Source of the DNA: Woeseiaceae bacterium
GTDB taxonomy: Bacteria; Pseudomonadota; Gammaproteobacteria; Steroidobacterales; Woeseiaceae
Assembly: GCA_024640315.1 (NCBI GenBank)
Contig: JAHEFF010000037.1
Coordinates: forward strand, 1 to 33,797
Reading direction: 5' to 3'
Length of the DNA: 33,797 nt
The number at the start of each line of letters is the position of its first letter. Position 1 is the stretch's first letter. Positions 24,141 through 33,201 of this stretch are shown here, in pieces. The notes under the pieces are model-generated. The model had not been told where the DNA came from. It did no database searches and worked only from the letters and a program-made list of their open reading frames with translations. Made by a program: the position numbers and the translations under genes.

Positions 24141-25121
24141 ATGACGGAATCAATCAGGCTTCTTGGCATCAGCAACGCCATTGTCGACGTCCTTTCACAT
24201 GTCGATGACGAATTTCTTGACCAAATTGGGGCCCCGCCCGGCTCAATGACCCTGATTGACGAAAATCGCGCGCACGAAATCTACGACATGATGGGGCCTT
24301 CCACGGAGATGTCCGGCGGGTCTGTCGCCAATACAGTGGCAGGATTCGCGAACCTCGGCGGGCGAGCGGCATACATAGGCCGCGTCAATGATGATCAGCT
24401 CGGTGAGATCTTCACCCACGATATGCGTTCACTCGGTGTGGATGTTCGACTGAAGCCAACGGCAGCCAAATCTCCGACCGCGCGTTGCCACGTTTTGATC
24501 AGCAAAGACGGGCAGCGAACAATGCAAACCTATCTTGGCGCCTGCACCGAACTGTCCGTATCCGACGTGAATGAGGAAACTGTCGGCGCCCCGGCCGTCA
24601 TTCTGCTTGAGGGATATGTCTGGGATATCGCAGAGGGTCGGGCACTTGCCGAAAGAGCCATAGAAATTGCGGAAATGAATAACAGCAAAGTTGCGCTGTC
24701 TCTGTCCGATTCGTTTTGTGTTGAGCGTCATCGCGACGCGTATCTGTATGCGGTGAAGAACGGCGTGGACATCGTCGTGGCAGACGAAGATGAAATTAAC
24801 GCGCTGCTGCAAACAGAGTCATTCGACGAAACCATGCGCGCCCTGAAAGACTACGACAACCTTTTTGCAATGACGCGCTCTGAAAAAGGTTCAGTTATCG
24901 TGCATGGCAACGAAACCGTCGTCCAGGAAGCCACCCCGGTCGATACCATTGTTGATACCACCGGTGCTGGCGATGCCTACACAGCAGGTTTCCTTTATGG
25001 CTGGACCCACGGCCGGTCACTGGAAGAAAGCGCAAAACTCGGCACCTATTGTGCGACCACGGTCATTCAACAGGTCGGCGGCCGAATCGAGCGGGGCGTC
25101 CTCGACGACTACCCGTCCTGA
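24141..25121 (+). CDS. PfkB-family kinase, adenosine kinase-like
   Basis: This 326-residue ribokinase-fold enzyme has the PfkB motifs SGGSVANTVAGFANLGG (58-74) for sugar binding and DTTGAGDAYTAGFLYG (272-287) with catalytic base D278. LLGISNAIVDVL at the N-terminus, the LLEGYVWD segment and EGSV-like SEKGSVIV fit the bacterial adenosine-kinase branch, which phosphorylates adenosine to AMP. Specificity among nucleosides and sugars cannot be settled by motif. Located among purine salvage genes, adenosine or a related purine nucleoside is the simplest guess. It has no clear Shine-Dalgarno, only GGA about ten bases before the ATG. It is transcribed away from the DUF4956 gene. Confidence 0.88.
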   Translation: MTESIRLLGISNAIVDVLSHVDDEFLDQIGAPPGSMTLIDENRAHEIYDMMGPSTEMSGGSVANTVAGFANLGGRAAYIGRVNDDQLGEIFTHDMRSLGVDVRLKPTAAKSPTARCHVLISKDGQRTMQTYLGACTELSVSDVNEETVGAPAVILLEGYVWDIAEGRALAERAIEIAEMNNSKVALSLSDSFCVERHRDAYLYAVKNGVDIVVADEDEINALLQTESFDETMRALKDYDNLFAMTRSEKGSVIVHGNETVVQEATPVDTIVDTTGAGDAYTAGFLYGWTHGRSLEESAKLGTYCATTVIQQVGGRIERGVLDDYPS

Positions 25122-25154
25122 TGTCGTGGCGCCTCCCGATTCTTTACGTAATGA

Positions 25155-25559
25155 CTATCGCGAGCTGTTGGCCTTGCGCATCAGGTAGAAACCCACCGTT
25201 AGCGAAATAACGACGAAGCCGATCGCGAACAGGATCAGCGGATCAATCGCTTTGGCGTCGATAATCACGATTTTTCGGGTAATGGCGGTGATGGCCACGA
25301 GCAGCATCAACTCGGCGTGAATCGTCTGGTCCTTGACGTACATTCGGATACTCGACATCAGCTCGAGACCGATCAGGACCATGAGAAAAAGGCCAAACAA
25401 CTCGAACATGTCCTGAACGCCGATAAAGAAACCAGGCGGCGCGAATATTTCAGTGACAATGGTGTAGCCGACTTCCAGGGTAGCCGAGATGACGATGACG
25501 GCCATCAGGCCGAGCAACGCATAAGAAATATACTTTTCAACCTGATCGAAGAATTTCAA
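25155..25559 (-). CDS. psiE: PsiE-family membrane protein
   Basis: This 134-residue protein with four transmembrane helices matches the phosphate-starvation-inducible PsiE family. Visible features are YISYALLGLMAVIVISAT, the FELFGLFLMVLIGLELM helix, then KDQTIHAELMLLVAITAITR and the final IGFVVISLTVGFYLMR. Its molecular function is not known. The start is TTG at 25559 with AGGGGA five bases upstream; that site overlaps the stop of the preceding gene. It lies convergent with the adenosine-type kinase, and the 33-base gap holds no clear terminator. Phosphate control is possible but no Pho box is visible upstream. Confidence 0.85.
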   Translation of the reverse strand: MKFFDQVEKYISYALLGLMAVIVISATLEVGYTIVTEIFAPPGFFIGVQDMFELFGLFLMVLIGLELMSSIRMYVKDQTIHAELMLLVAITAITRKIVIIDAKAIDPLILFAIGFVVISLTVGFYLMRKANSSR

Positions 25560-25568
25560 TGCTGTCCC

Positions 25569-26321
25569 CTACGGAATCAGAACCGGATCCCGAAGATAAG
25601 GATATCGTTCCCGAATGATCTCGACCCAGGGCAGATTCCTGCCCTTTTTACCGCCAAAGAAGAAATTACAGTAAACCGTGTTCTGGTCAAATGTTTCAAA
25701 CACCCATCGATTGACAGCGCTCGGATCGTCCAGCACGAGATAGCAGGTGCCATCACCGAGCGGGAGGATAGACCGTCCGATCTGGTCCTTTTCAACCCTG
25801 TCCCATGCGTGGACGGCGTCCGGTGCCAGGGACGCGCGAAATCGCACCGCCGCCTCGCGCCGTAATTTTTCAAACGCCGGGTTGATACTGATGAGTTGCC
25901 TCTTCTCTTCGGCGTCAAGAACCGCCTTGATGGCCTCGTCACGCAACGTCTCCCAGTCGATTGGCTCTCCGTCCTCGAAAGCCTCGTCAATGGGCGCGGC
26001 GTCGGCAAAAGGGTCGGCCACGGCTTGCTCCTGAATGGGCTCAGCCACGCTCTGCTCCTGGACGGGCTCCTCCAGGGCTTGCGGAAGCGGGGGCGGTGGC
26101 AAGATCTCCGGTTCAGGCTCCGCCCCGGGCACTGTTCGGGTCAATTCCACCACCAGCTCGAGGAGTGGCAGAAACTGCCGGGGCGGCGGCAGGCGGACCA
26201 TGCTGAGCACGATCCCGACTGCGACCGCTGAAAATAACATGCTGATTCGTATACGTTTTCCCGACTGCAGCTGCCAGTCGGGAAAATCCTTTGAATACCG
26301 TGATATCGCGTACATCGTCAT
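25569..26321 (-). CDS. Membrane-anchored protein with Pro/Glu-rich linker, function unknown
   Basis: I do not recognise this 250-residue protein. It has a basic N-terminus, one hydrophobic segment at about residues 28-44, then a periplasmic Pro/Glu/Ala-rich stretch (70-120) with two near repeats, EEPVQEQSV and AEPIQEQAV. A folded C-terminal part (140-250) follows, containing LGDGTCYLVLDD and a cysteine-bearing NTVYCNFFFGGKKGR. The layout is like a TonB or envelope-spanning linker protein, but no TonB C-terminal motif is seen. It sits nine bases ahead of psiE and probably shares its transcript. The ATG at 26321 or the next at 26315 are both possible. Confidence 0.6.
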   Translation of the reverse strand: MTMYAISRYSKDFPDWQLQSGKRIRISMLFSAVAVGIVLSMVRLPPPRQFLPLLELVVELTRTVPGAEPEPEILPPPPLPQALEEPVQEQSVAEPIQEQAVADPFADAAPIDEAFEDGEPIDWETLRDEAIKAVLDAEEKRQLISINPAFEKLRREAAVRFRASLAPDAVHAWDRVEKDQIGRSILPLGDGTCYLVLDDPSAVNRWVFETFDQNTVYCNFFFGGKKGRNLPWVEIIRERYPYLRDPVLIP

Positions 26322-26388
26322 CTAATGATGCACTGTTACGGGTGGTCGTTGCAGCTATATGCGCCGCCGGCACCGCGAACAGTCCGGG

Positions 26389-28335
26389 CTAATTGCCGGA
26401 AAAGTACCGGCGAGCCAGGGCGAAAGCGTCCAGGCCGATTTGTTCGCCGATAATCCGGCCGGGAATGTCGTCAGCCGGTGGATGTATGCCACCCCAGACA
26501 CGTGACAAACTGGTTTGGTCCGAGGCGTCCCGATAGGTCGCCCATTGCAGGGTCATGTCGACGCTGGGCCCCTCTTCGAACTCCAGGAAATCGTTCGCCA
26601 GGATTTCGAAACCGCTCATGCCACCCGGGAAGAACGGATCACCCGTCAGGGCAGTCAATGTTTCGGCAGCAGCCCTCGAAAAAGTAGAGTGGCCGGATAC
26701 GTAGCCTGCAAACGGTGGTGTGACGAATGTCGGGCGTTGATAGGGCCACCAGTTTTCCGCCAGTATCCAGCCGACGCCTGCCTGGTCCGTTTGCGGGTTG
26801 GCAATGTAATCCGGGCCGCGCCACGCATAGAGTTTGATTTTGCCCACATTTTCGTCGTTTGCGCCGGCCAGCGGATCTCCCTGCTCGACCAGCTCGATAT
26901 AGCCCGCAACGAGCGGCAGCCCGTCCACCGAGTATGCTGGCTGGTTCGGATCACTGCTCTGGCCACGGCCGGCCATGGCGCGAACAGCAGAAAGCGGACG
27001 CAGGTAGTCGTACCAGCCCTTGATTCCCCAGGCTGCGATCGCCGAATCGTGCATCGCGCCGCCGAGCGCGAAGTAGGCTTTGACATCCCACTCGAGCGGG
27101 CCCAGTTCCTGCCCACTGCCCTCCATCCTTCTTTCAAACAACGGATGGTCCTGAACGGAATTAAGGATGACGAACCAGTGACCGGGTGGCGTTTCGGAGT
27201 CCGGACCATCCGCCCAGAATTCGGCAAGAACGCGAGTGTAGTCTCCGCGAGGCACCAGTTGTGGCGCATAGGGGGCGCCAGTCACGGGGTTTGTCGTATA
27301 GCCTGTGCTCGCGTCGCCACCGTTAAAGAAGTCGTAAAAATTCGGGTAGTCAGCGATGTCCGTTGGCAGCGCTGCAATATTGCCGAGCGATGCCGGAGAA
27401 ATATCCACCATAACCCCGTCGGTCGGATCCAAATGTGAGGACCAGGCGGACACAAGTGCGAAACCCCACTTGTAATTATCCGCCAGCGGGCCCGCTGACA
27501 GTGGCGGCATGCCCGGATCGTAATAGACGTAGTAGTCGAAACCGCCGCGCTGATAGACAACCAGGTCGTTGGAGGACAGCGCGAAAGGTTCGACCTGGCC
27601 CCACTCCGGACTCAGAAACTCGGGAAGCGTGCTGACCGGGTTTCCGGCCTGGTCGATAAAAAGTGTCAGCGATATCTGTTGCCACCGATCGAGATCGACG
27701 ATGTCCGGGTTACCGGGAAGCTCGGGCTCAATTGGCGGATTGACCGGTTGATAGGCAACGTTGCCATAGCCGTTTGCCTCATTTGCGCCGTCCTGCATCC
27801 CGAAGCCTATGTAGCATGACGCGATGTAGTTGCCCATCGCCGCAGCGGAGCCGGCTCGTGGATTGGCTGACACGTCCGTTATGTCGTAACCAAGTGTCTG
27901 CATCAGCGCATCCGCGTTACTTTGAATCGTCACGGAGCCGGGCGCTGCGGCAAAACGATGCGTGATCAGCCGGTAGGCCGCAAAACTGATCGCTTCTTCC
28001 TGTGCGGCGACGAAATCGCGATTGTAGGCCACATAGTCGAGAGGACAACTGTACCCGCCAACCTGCTTGTCCAGAAGAAACGTACCGGCAGTCACGTCGA
28101 ATACCGCCCAGGCGTCGTACATGGCTGCCGATATATGAAAGAGGTTTCGCGCATGCACGGTCGGTCGTGCAAAGTCATTTCTGATGGCTTCGAGCAACAC
28201 TTCATTCCAGAGTCGCGCAACGGACGGATCGCGCTGGTCTTCACTCTGTGAAACATTCGAACCATCCGTGCAGCCCACGGTGAGCAAGGCGACGGCCGCT
28301 GCGAGCACAGCAGTTTTTGCGAGCACTGACTTCAT
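26389..28335 (-). CDS. Vanadium-dependent haloperoxidase-like lipoprotein (PAP2 superfamily)
   Basis: This 648-residue exported protein has a lipoprotein signal, a hydrophobic run ending VGC with C22 as the lipidation site. The C-terminal part carries the complete vanadate-binding set: K439-x6-R446-P447, SGH at 547-549 (V replaces the usual P before it), and SRxxxGxHxxxD at 611-622 with R612, G616, H618 and D622. The same fold includes acid phosphatases. Residues and size fit a haloperoxidase or a PAP2-type phosphatase. The substrate is not inferable. Its ATG directly follows the stop of the truncated ALDH gene (TAGATG), so it is cotranscribed with the deo genes, an unusual partnership. Confidence 0.8.
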   Translation of the reverse strand: MKSVLAKTAVLAAAVALLTVGCTDGSNVSQSEDQRDPSVARLWNEVLLEAIRNDFARPTVHARNLFHISAAMYDAWAVFDVTAGTFLLDKQVGGYSCPLDYVAYNRDFVAAQEEAISFAAYRLITHRFAAAPGSVTIQSNADALMQTLGYDITDVSANPRAGSAAAMGNYIASCYIGFGMQDGANEANGYGNVAYQPVNPPIEPELPGNPDIVDLDRWQQISLTLFIDQAGNPVSTLPEFLSPEWGQVEPFALSSNDLVVYQRGGFDYYVYYDPGMPPLSAGPLADNYKWGFALVSAWSSHLDPTDGVMVDISPASLGNIAALPTDIADYPNFYDFFNGGDASTGYTTNPVTGAPYAPQLVPRGDYTRVLAEFWADGPDSETPPGHWFVILNSVQDHPLFERRMEGSGQELGPLEWDVKAYFALGGAMHDSAIAAWGIKGWYDYLRPLSAVRAMAGRGQSSDPNQPAYSVDGLPLVAGYIELVEQGDPLAGANDENVGKIKLYAWRGPDYIANPQTDQAGVGWILAENWWPYQRPTFVTPPFAGYVSGHSTFSRAAAETLTALTGDPFFPGGMSGFEILANDFLEFEEGPSVDMTLQWATYRDASDQTSLSRVWGGIHPPADDIPGRIIGEQIGLDAFALARRYFSGN

Positions 28336-29208
28336 CTAACTACCGATGGGGTGCCAGGTTGTTTTCGTTTCCTGGGTTTCTTTTATGAGATAAGGGTTTT
28401 GTGACTTTTCTTGTGCCCAATCCGTGTTGGTGCGATTGACGACACGTTTGATATTGTCAGCGGCGCTGATCTCAATCTCTTTCGCCACATCGGTATCACT
28501 GTCGCAATAGATAATCGCGTTGACATCCATGTGCGAGGCGAACTGACCGGTCAACTCCTCACGATAGCCAGTCAGTATGTTCACAACACCACCCGGCACA
28601 TCTGCAGCATGCAGAACTTCGGCAAAACTCACGGCGCACAAGGGCATCTCTTCCGACGCCAGTACGACGCAGGTATTGCCGCCGACAATTGCAGGAACGA
28701 TGTTCGAAACCAGGCCGAGCAGCGAACTTTCGTTCGGCGCCAGCACAGAGACCACACCAGTCGCTTCCATGACGGAAAAATTAAAGTGCGATGAACTGAC
28801 GGGATTGACGGCGCTGAAGACCTGCTGATACTTGTCGGACCAACCGGCGTAATAGATCAGCCTGTCAATCGTCGCATCGACTTCTTTTTTTGCACGGCGT
28901 TTTGACAAGCCCTGCAGGTGAAGCTCCGCAATAAACTGTTCTCTGCGCCCTTCAAGCATCTCGGCAATGCGGTAGATGATCTGCCCACGCAAGTACGCGC
29001 TCGCAGACGACCAGCCCGGAAAAGCCTTGCGTGCCGCGACAACCGAATTGCGAAAATCCTTGCGGCTGCCTCTGCAGATATTGGCAATGACTTCGCCGTC
29101 GGAATCTTCGAGCGGAAAAAAGCGGCCGGACTCCGTGCGCGGAAACTTCCCGTCAATATAAATCTTGTACGTCTTTTCCACAGGTACTCTCGATGTCGAT
29201 CCGGCCAT
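28336..29208 (-). CDS. Truncated aldehyde-dehydrogenase-like protein lacking catalytic residues (ALDH16 C-terminal type)
   Basis: This 290-residue protein has the N-terminal half of the ALDH fold: YKIYIDGKFPRTESG, FRNSVVAARKAFPGWSS, and a cofactor-domain segment ATGVVSVLAPNESSLLGLVS. It stops before the catalytic domain, so the Cys of GQxCxA and the Glu of LELGG are absent. The NAD-binding PWNFP is degraded to APNES. In ALDH16 family enzymes a complete ALDH is followed by just such an incomplete second ALDH domain in one chain. Here the two are separate adjacent genes, with a two-base gap. A structural or scaffolding role is likely. The ATG at 29208 is clear. Confidence 0.78.
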   Translation of the reverse strand: MAGSTSRVPVEKTYKIYIDGKFPRTESGRFFPLEDSDGEVIANICRGSRKDFRNSVVAARKAFPGWSSASAYLRGQIIYRIAEMLEGRREQFIAELHLQGLSKRRAKKEVDATIDRLIYYAGWSDKYQQVFSAVNPVSSSHFNFSVMEATGVVSVLAPNESSLLGLVSNIVPAIVGGNTCVVLASEEMPLCAVSFAEVLHAADVPGGVVNILTGYREELTGQFASHMDVNAIIYCDSDTDVAKEIEISAADNIKRVVNRTNTDWAQEKSQNPYLIKETQETKTTWHPIGS

Positions 29209-29210
29209 CG

Positions 29211-30683
29211 CTATGACTCCAGCCTCAGGTAAGCATCAAGCCCGTGGAGACCGCCTTCCCGACCCACACCGCTCTCCTTGTAACCGCCAAATGGCGAAGT
29301 CGGGTCAAATTTATTGAACGTGTTTGCCCAGATAACTCCTGCCCGAATGTTTTGCGTCATTTTGAAGATCTTCGCGCCTTTGTCTGTCCAGACCCCGCCT
29401 GACAGCCCGTAAGGTGTGTTATTGGCCTTGGTCAGTCCCTCCTCAAGCGTGCGGAAAGTCTGGATCGCGAGCACGGGACCGAATATCTCTTCCTGCACAA
29501 TGCGGTTTGACTGCGACACGCCGGTGAAAATCGTCGGGCGGCACCAGTAACCGGTATCGGGCACTTCACACGAGCTTTGATACATCTCGGCACCTTCTTC
29601 CCTGCCGATACTGAGGTACGAACGGATCGTATCGAGTTGCTCAGCGGAGTTTATGGCGCCGATGTCCGTATTCTTGTCCAGCGGATCGCCGACAATCAGC
29701 GTTTCCATCCTGTCCTTGAGCTTGGTAATCACTTCGTCGGCCACCGATTCCTGAACCAGTAATCGCGACCCGGCGCAGCACACGTGGCCCTGGTTGAAGA
29801 ATATGCCGTTCACGATCCCCTCGACCGCCTGGTCGATCGCGGCATCGGCAAAAATAATATTGGCCGCCTTGCCGCCGAGTTCCAGCGTGTACTTCTTGCC
29901 CGTGCCTGCCAGGGATCGTTGAATTATTCGTCCAACCTCTGTCGATCCGGTGAACGCGATCTTGTCGACGTCCGGGTGATTGACGATGGCGGCACCGGTG
30001 TCGCCGGCACCGGTAATGATATTGACCACACCCGGCGGCAGATCCGCCTCCTGAATAACCTCGGCCAGCTTCAACGCGGTTAGCGGCGTCGTTTCGGCCG
30101 GCTTCAGGACAACCGTGTTGCCGCAGGCAAGCGCTGGCGCAATCTTCCACGCAGCCATCAACAGCGGGAAATTCCACGGAATGACCTGCCCGGCCACGCC
30201 CAGGGAATGCGGGCGGCGCCCGGGAAACGCGTATTCCAGCTTGTCGGCCCAGCCGGCGTAATAAAAGAAATGCGCCGCCGCCAGCGGAATGTCGATGTCA
30301 CGCGATTCACGGATCGGTTTGCCGCCGTCGAGTGACTCGACAACGGAGAATTCCCGGGCACGCTCCTGAAGGATTCGTGCGATGCGGAAGATGTACTTGC
30401 CACGCTCTGCTGCTTTCATCTTCGACCAGGGGCCGGCGTACGCTTTTCGTGCCGCTTTGACTGCGCGATCGACGTCAGCCTCGCCCGCCAGCGCGACGCT
30501 GCTCAAGCGCTCCTCAGTTGCCGGATTGATCGTTTCGAAGTAGCGCCCTTCCCCGGGCGGCGAAAACTCGCCGCCGATAAACAAATCGTATTGTTCGTCG
30601 ATGGTTACGTGATCGGTACTCTCGGGCGCCGGCGCATATTGCCAGCCAGCATTAAATGCGAGTTTTGATGGATCAGTACTCAA
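29211..30683 (-). CDS. NAD(P)-dependent aldehyde dehydrogenase, probably acetaldehyde oxidation
   Basis: This 490-residue complete aldehyde dehydrogenase has all catalytic features: VIPWNFP (N171), KPAE (K194), [15 protein letters not shown] (E268), and GHVCCAGSR with nucleophile C302. Length is normal. The start is a TTG at 30683 with AAGGA eight to nine bases upstream, overlapping the deoC stop; no ATG lies near. Downstream of DeoC it would oxidise the acetaldehyde released from deoxyribose-5-phosphate to acetate. Sequence blocks and the neighbouring truncated ALDH resemble the catalytic half of ALDH16 proteins. The substrate assignment rests on context. Confidence 0.88.
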   Translation of the reverse strand: MSTDPSKLAFNAGWQYAPAPESTDHVTIDEQYDLFIGGEFSPPGEGRYFETINPATEERLSSVALAGEADVDRAVKAARKAYAGPWSKMKAAERGKYIFRIARILQERAREFSVVESLDGGKPIRESRDIDIPLAAAHFFYYAGWADKLEYAFPGRRPHSLGVAGQVIPWNFPLLMAAWKIAPALACGNTVVLKPAETTPLTALKLAEVIQEADLPPGVVNIITGAGDTGAAIVNHPDVDKIAFTGSTEVGRIIQRSLAGTGKKYTLELGGKAANIIFADAAIDQAVEGIVNGIFFNQGHVCCAGSRLLVQESVADEVITKLKDRMETLIVGDPLDKNTDIGAINSAEQLDTIRSYLSIGREEGAEMYQSSCEVPDTGYWCRPTIFTGVSQSNRIVQEEIFGPVLAIQTFRTLEEGLTKANNTPYGLSGGVWTDKGAKIFKMTQNIRAGVIWANTFNKFDPTSPFGGYKESGVGREGGLHGLDAYLRLES

Positions 30684-30687
30684 GGTC

Positions 30688-31614
30688 CTAGTCCTTCGAA
30701 AAGTAATCAGCGGACTGGTAGATGCCCGTAGCCTGCTTGCGCAATTGCATCAAAACGTCATTGGCCAGTGAGCTCGCGCCGAAGCGATACCACGCAGGCG
30801 TCATCCAGGCCGCCCCCAACGTCTCTCGCAACATGACAAGGTAGTGGATGGCCAGTTTCGCGCTGGAAATTCCGCCGGCTGGTTTCATACCTACCATGCG
30901 CCCGGTTTCATAAAAGTAATCCCTGATCGCCTGCAGCATGACAAGCGTAACGGGCAATGTCGCGGCCGGCTGAATTTTGCCAGTGGACGTCTTGATGAAG
31001 TCCGCACCGGCATGCATCGCCAGCACGCTGGCGCGACGTACCCTGTCGAGAGTACCAAGTTCACCGGTCTCCAGGATGACTTTCAGATGTGCGTCGCCAC
31101 AGGCCTCCCTGATGGCCGCAATTTCATCAAAAACGAAACCGTAATCTCCCTGCAGAAAAGCGCCACGAGATATCACCATGTCGATTTCATCTGCGCCCTC
31201 ATCTACGGCGATGCGTGTTTCCTCGAGCTTGATTTGTCGGGGCGCCATGCCGCTCGGGAACGCGGTTGCCACAGAAGCCACCTTAATATTATTTTTGCCC
31301 AACGCCTTCTTCGCAACACCAACCATCGTTGGATAAACACAAACCGCGGCAACGTGCGGAAGCCCGGGCATCGCGTCGTGCAGGTGAATGGCTTTCTGGC
31401 AGAGCTGCTGCACCTTGCCCGGTGTGTCCTGGCCCTCAAGCGTCGTCAGGTCGATCATCGACAGCACCATGCGGAGGGCTTCAACTTTCGATTCCTTCTT
31501 GATGCTGCGCGTCTGGAATCGGGCCGAGCGCTCCTCGACGCCAACCTCATCCACAAGCGGCACCCGGCTCAGGTCAGGCAGATGACCGGTCTCCCGTATC
31601 GCGGTAACGCTCAT
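30688..31614 (-). CDS. deoC: Deoxyribose-phosphate aldolase
   Basis: This 308-residue aldolase of the DeoC family has the Schiff-base lysine K208 in DFIKTSTGK, the activating K244 in MKPAGG, K178 in LKVILETG and D145 in DEIDMVI. It splits deoxyribose-5-phosphate into glyceraldehyde-3-phosphate and acetaldehyde. About 40 extra N-terminal residues precede the barrel relative to the E. coli enzyme. The ATG at 31614 overlaps the TGA of deoD (ATGA), so translation is coupled. It follows deoD as in other nucleoside-catabolism operons. Confidence 0.95.
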   Translation of the reverse strand: MSVTAIRETGHLPDLSRVPLVDEVGVEERSARFQTRSIKKESKVEALRMVLSMIDLTTLEGQDTPGKVQQLCQKAIHLHDAMPGLPHVAAVCVYPTMVGVAKKALGKNNIKVASVATAFPSGMAPRQIKLEETRIAVDEGADEIDMVISRGAFLQGDYGFVFDEIAAIREACGDAHLKVILETGELGTLDRVRRASVLAMHAGADFIKTSTGKIQPAATLPVTLVMLQAIRDYFYETGRMVGMKPAGGISSAKLAIHYLVMLRETLGAAWMTPAWYRFGASSLANDVLMQLRKQATGIYQSADYFSKD

Positions 31615-32327
31615 GACTCGCTCATGCGCACGGTTTCAAGCGCGACCTTGATCATCTCGTCAAACGTCGTCGCGCGCTCATCGGACGTAAGCGCGGCGCC
31701 GCTGCGAATATCGTCACTGACCGTGCAGATAGCGAGGGCTTCGGCGCCGTGTTCCGCGGCGATTGGAAAAATGCCGGCGGCCTCCATTTCAACGCCTAAA
31801 ACGTCGTATTTGGCCAGCGTCTCGAACATATCGGGATCGGGCGTATAAAAGAGGTCTGCAGAAAACAGGTTGCCCACGTGATAGCTGACCTTCAGGTCTT
31901 CGGCTGCTTTAACAGCGTTTTGTACCAGCGAGAATGTTGCGAGCGCCGCGAAATCATAGCCACCGAACCGCATTCGGTTGACGCCGGAATCCGTCGATGC
32001 TCCCTGCGCGATCAGCACGTCACGCAGTTTGACCCTGGGGTGTGAGGTACCGCAGCTACCGACGCGAATAATACGCCGCACGTCGTATTCAGTAATGAGC
32101 TCGGTTACGTAAATGGAAACCGAGGGAATTCCCATACCGTGCGCCATGACCGATACCGGAATGCCCTGGTACTCGCCCGTAAATCCCCACATATTGCGCA
32201 CGTCGGTAACACGTCGGGCACCGTCAAGGAAGTGGTTGGCGATGTACTCCGCCCGCAGCGGATCTCCGGGCATCAGGACCGTAGCCGCGAAATCGCCTTT
32301 GTCCGCATTCATGTGTTTTGTTGCCAT
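31611..32327 (-). CDS. deoD: Purine nucleoside phosphorylase, hexameric DeoD type
   Basis: This 238-residue protein aligns closely with E. coli DeoD from the first residues ([14 protein letters not shown]). It has the phosphate-binding GDPLRA (21-26) and RVGSCG (88-93), the ribose-binding VEMEA (179-183) and the purine-binding VSDDIRSG with D205. The residue after the catalytic Asp is Asp, where the E. coli enzyme has His. It converts purine (deoxy)nucleosides to base plus (deoxy)ribose-1-phosphate, feeding DeoC through a phosphopentomutase not seen here. Twelve bases separate it from the SDR gene upstream. Confidence 0.96.
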   Translation of the reverse strand: MATKHMNADKGDFAATVLMPGDPLRAEYIANHFLDGARRVTDVRNMWGFTGEYQGIPVSVMAHGMGIPSVSIYVTELITEYDVRRIIRVGSCGTSHPRVKLRDVLIAQGASTDSGVNRMRFGGYDFAALATFSLVQNAVKAAEDLKVSYHVGNLFSADLFYTPDPDMFETLAKYDVLGVEMEAAGIFPIAAEHGAEALAICTVSDDIRSGAALTSDERATTFDEMIKVALETVRMSES

Positions 32328-32339
32328 AGCTGACCGATA

Positions 32340-33128
32340 TTACCACCTGGATACCGTGGACATGCCGCCGTCGACGACGAGGTTCGCACCGCTGATCCAG
32401 CGAGCAGCCGGACTCAGCAGGAACAATACGGCCTCCGCCACATCGCCGGCATCGCCCATACGTTCCAGCGGTACTTTGTCCAGCCACCGGGACACACCCT
32501 CAGGCCAGGATTCTGCCAGGCCGGCGCGATCAATCAGTCCGGGAGAGACCGCATTGAAGCGAATACCGGCCGGACCATATTCGAGCGCACAGGCCCGGGT
32601 CAGCATCAGCAGGCCGGCCTTGCTGGTCGCATAGTGGCTGTGCCCGGCAGCAGGATCCGAACCTTCGATTGAGGCAACGTTAACCACCGCGCCTGGGTGC
32701 CCCTGTTCGTTGAGAAAACGCGCGGCTGCCTGTGTTACGTAGAATGCGCTGTCGAGATTGGCGGCCATCACCTGCCGCCATTCATCACCCGACACATCCT
32801 GAATTCCGGTTACCGTCTGGACTGCGGCATTGTTGACGACGCAGGTAACCGGCTCATCCGACTCGTACAGCCCGGCAAAGAGCGCATCAACCTGGTTTTC
32901 CAATGAGAGGTCAGCCTGTACAGCCATCGCCTTGCCACCCGCAGCTGTAATTTCATCGACCGTTCGGTTCGCGCCAGCGGAATCGATGTGAAAATGAACC
33001 AGCACTTCAGCGCCTGCCTCTGCAAGCCGCAATGCAATTCCCCGGCCGATATTGCCGCTCGCCCCGGTCACGAGCGCGCGCTGTCCCTTCAGGACCCGGT
33101 CCGGTGCCTCTGGCCTTTCAATCGTCAT
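32340..33128 (-). CDS. Short-chain dehydrogenase/reductase (SDR family)
   Basis: This 262-residue classical SDR has TGASGNIG (21-28) for NAD(P) binding, VNNAA (98-102), catalytic S153, Y166 and K170 (YATSK), and the C-terminal SGANLVVDGGM. It lacks any domain that would fix the substrate. It is the first gene of the deo-ALDH-haloperoxidase transcript, twelve bases ahead of deoD. Possible roles range from a sugar or pteridine reductase to a 3-oxoacyl reductase. Context hints at reduction of an aldehyde or a sugar. The ATG at 33128 is divergent from the cupin gene, 73 bases away. Confidence 0.88.
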   Translation of the reverse strand: MTIERPEAPDRVLKGQRALVTGASGNIGRGIALRLAEAGAEVLVHFHIDSAGANRTVDEITAAGGKAMAVQADLSLENQVDALFAGLYESDEPVTCVVNNAAVQTVTGIQDVSGDEWRQVMAANLDSAFYVTQAAARFLNEQGHPGAVVNVASIEGSDPAAGHSHYATSKAGLLMLTRACALEYGPAGIRFNAVSPGLIDRAGLAESWPEGVSRWLDKVPLERMGDAGDVAEAVLFLLSPAARWISGANLVVDGGMSTVSRW

Positions 33129-33201
33129 GGTATTCGGCTCTTGCGGATAATGGATCGGTCAAGGATATTGTTTCCTTCGACGGGGGCAAGCGGAATTGAA
33201 T

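Noticed and set aside
25569..26321. TonB energy-transducer assignment
   Set aside because: The single anchor and Pro/Glu linker fit, but no TonB C-terminal motif is present.
26515..27438. Open frame of 307 codons antisense to the haloperoxidase gene
   Set aside because: No domain, and the opposite strand carries a complete vanadate-site protein.
30844..31848. Open frame of 334 codons antisense to deoC and the end of deoD
   Set aside because: Shadow of a strongly conserved gene, with no family signature.
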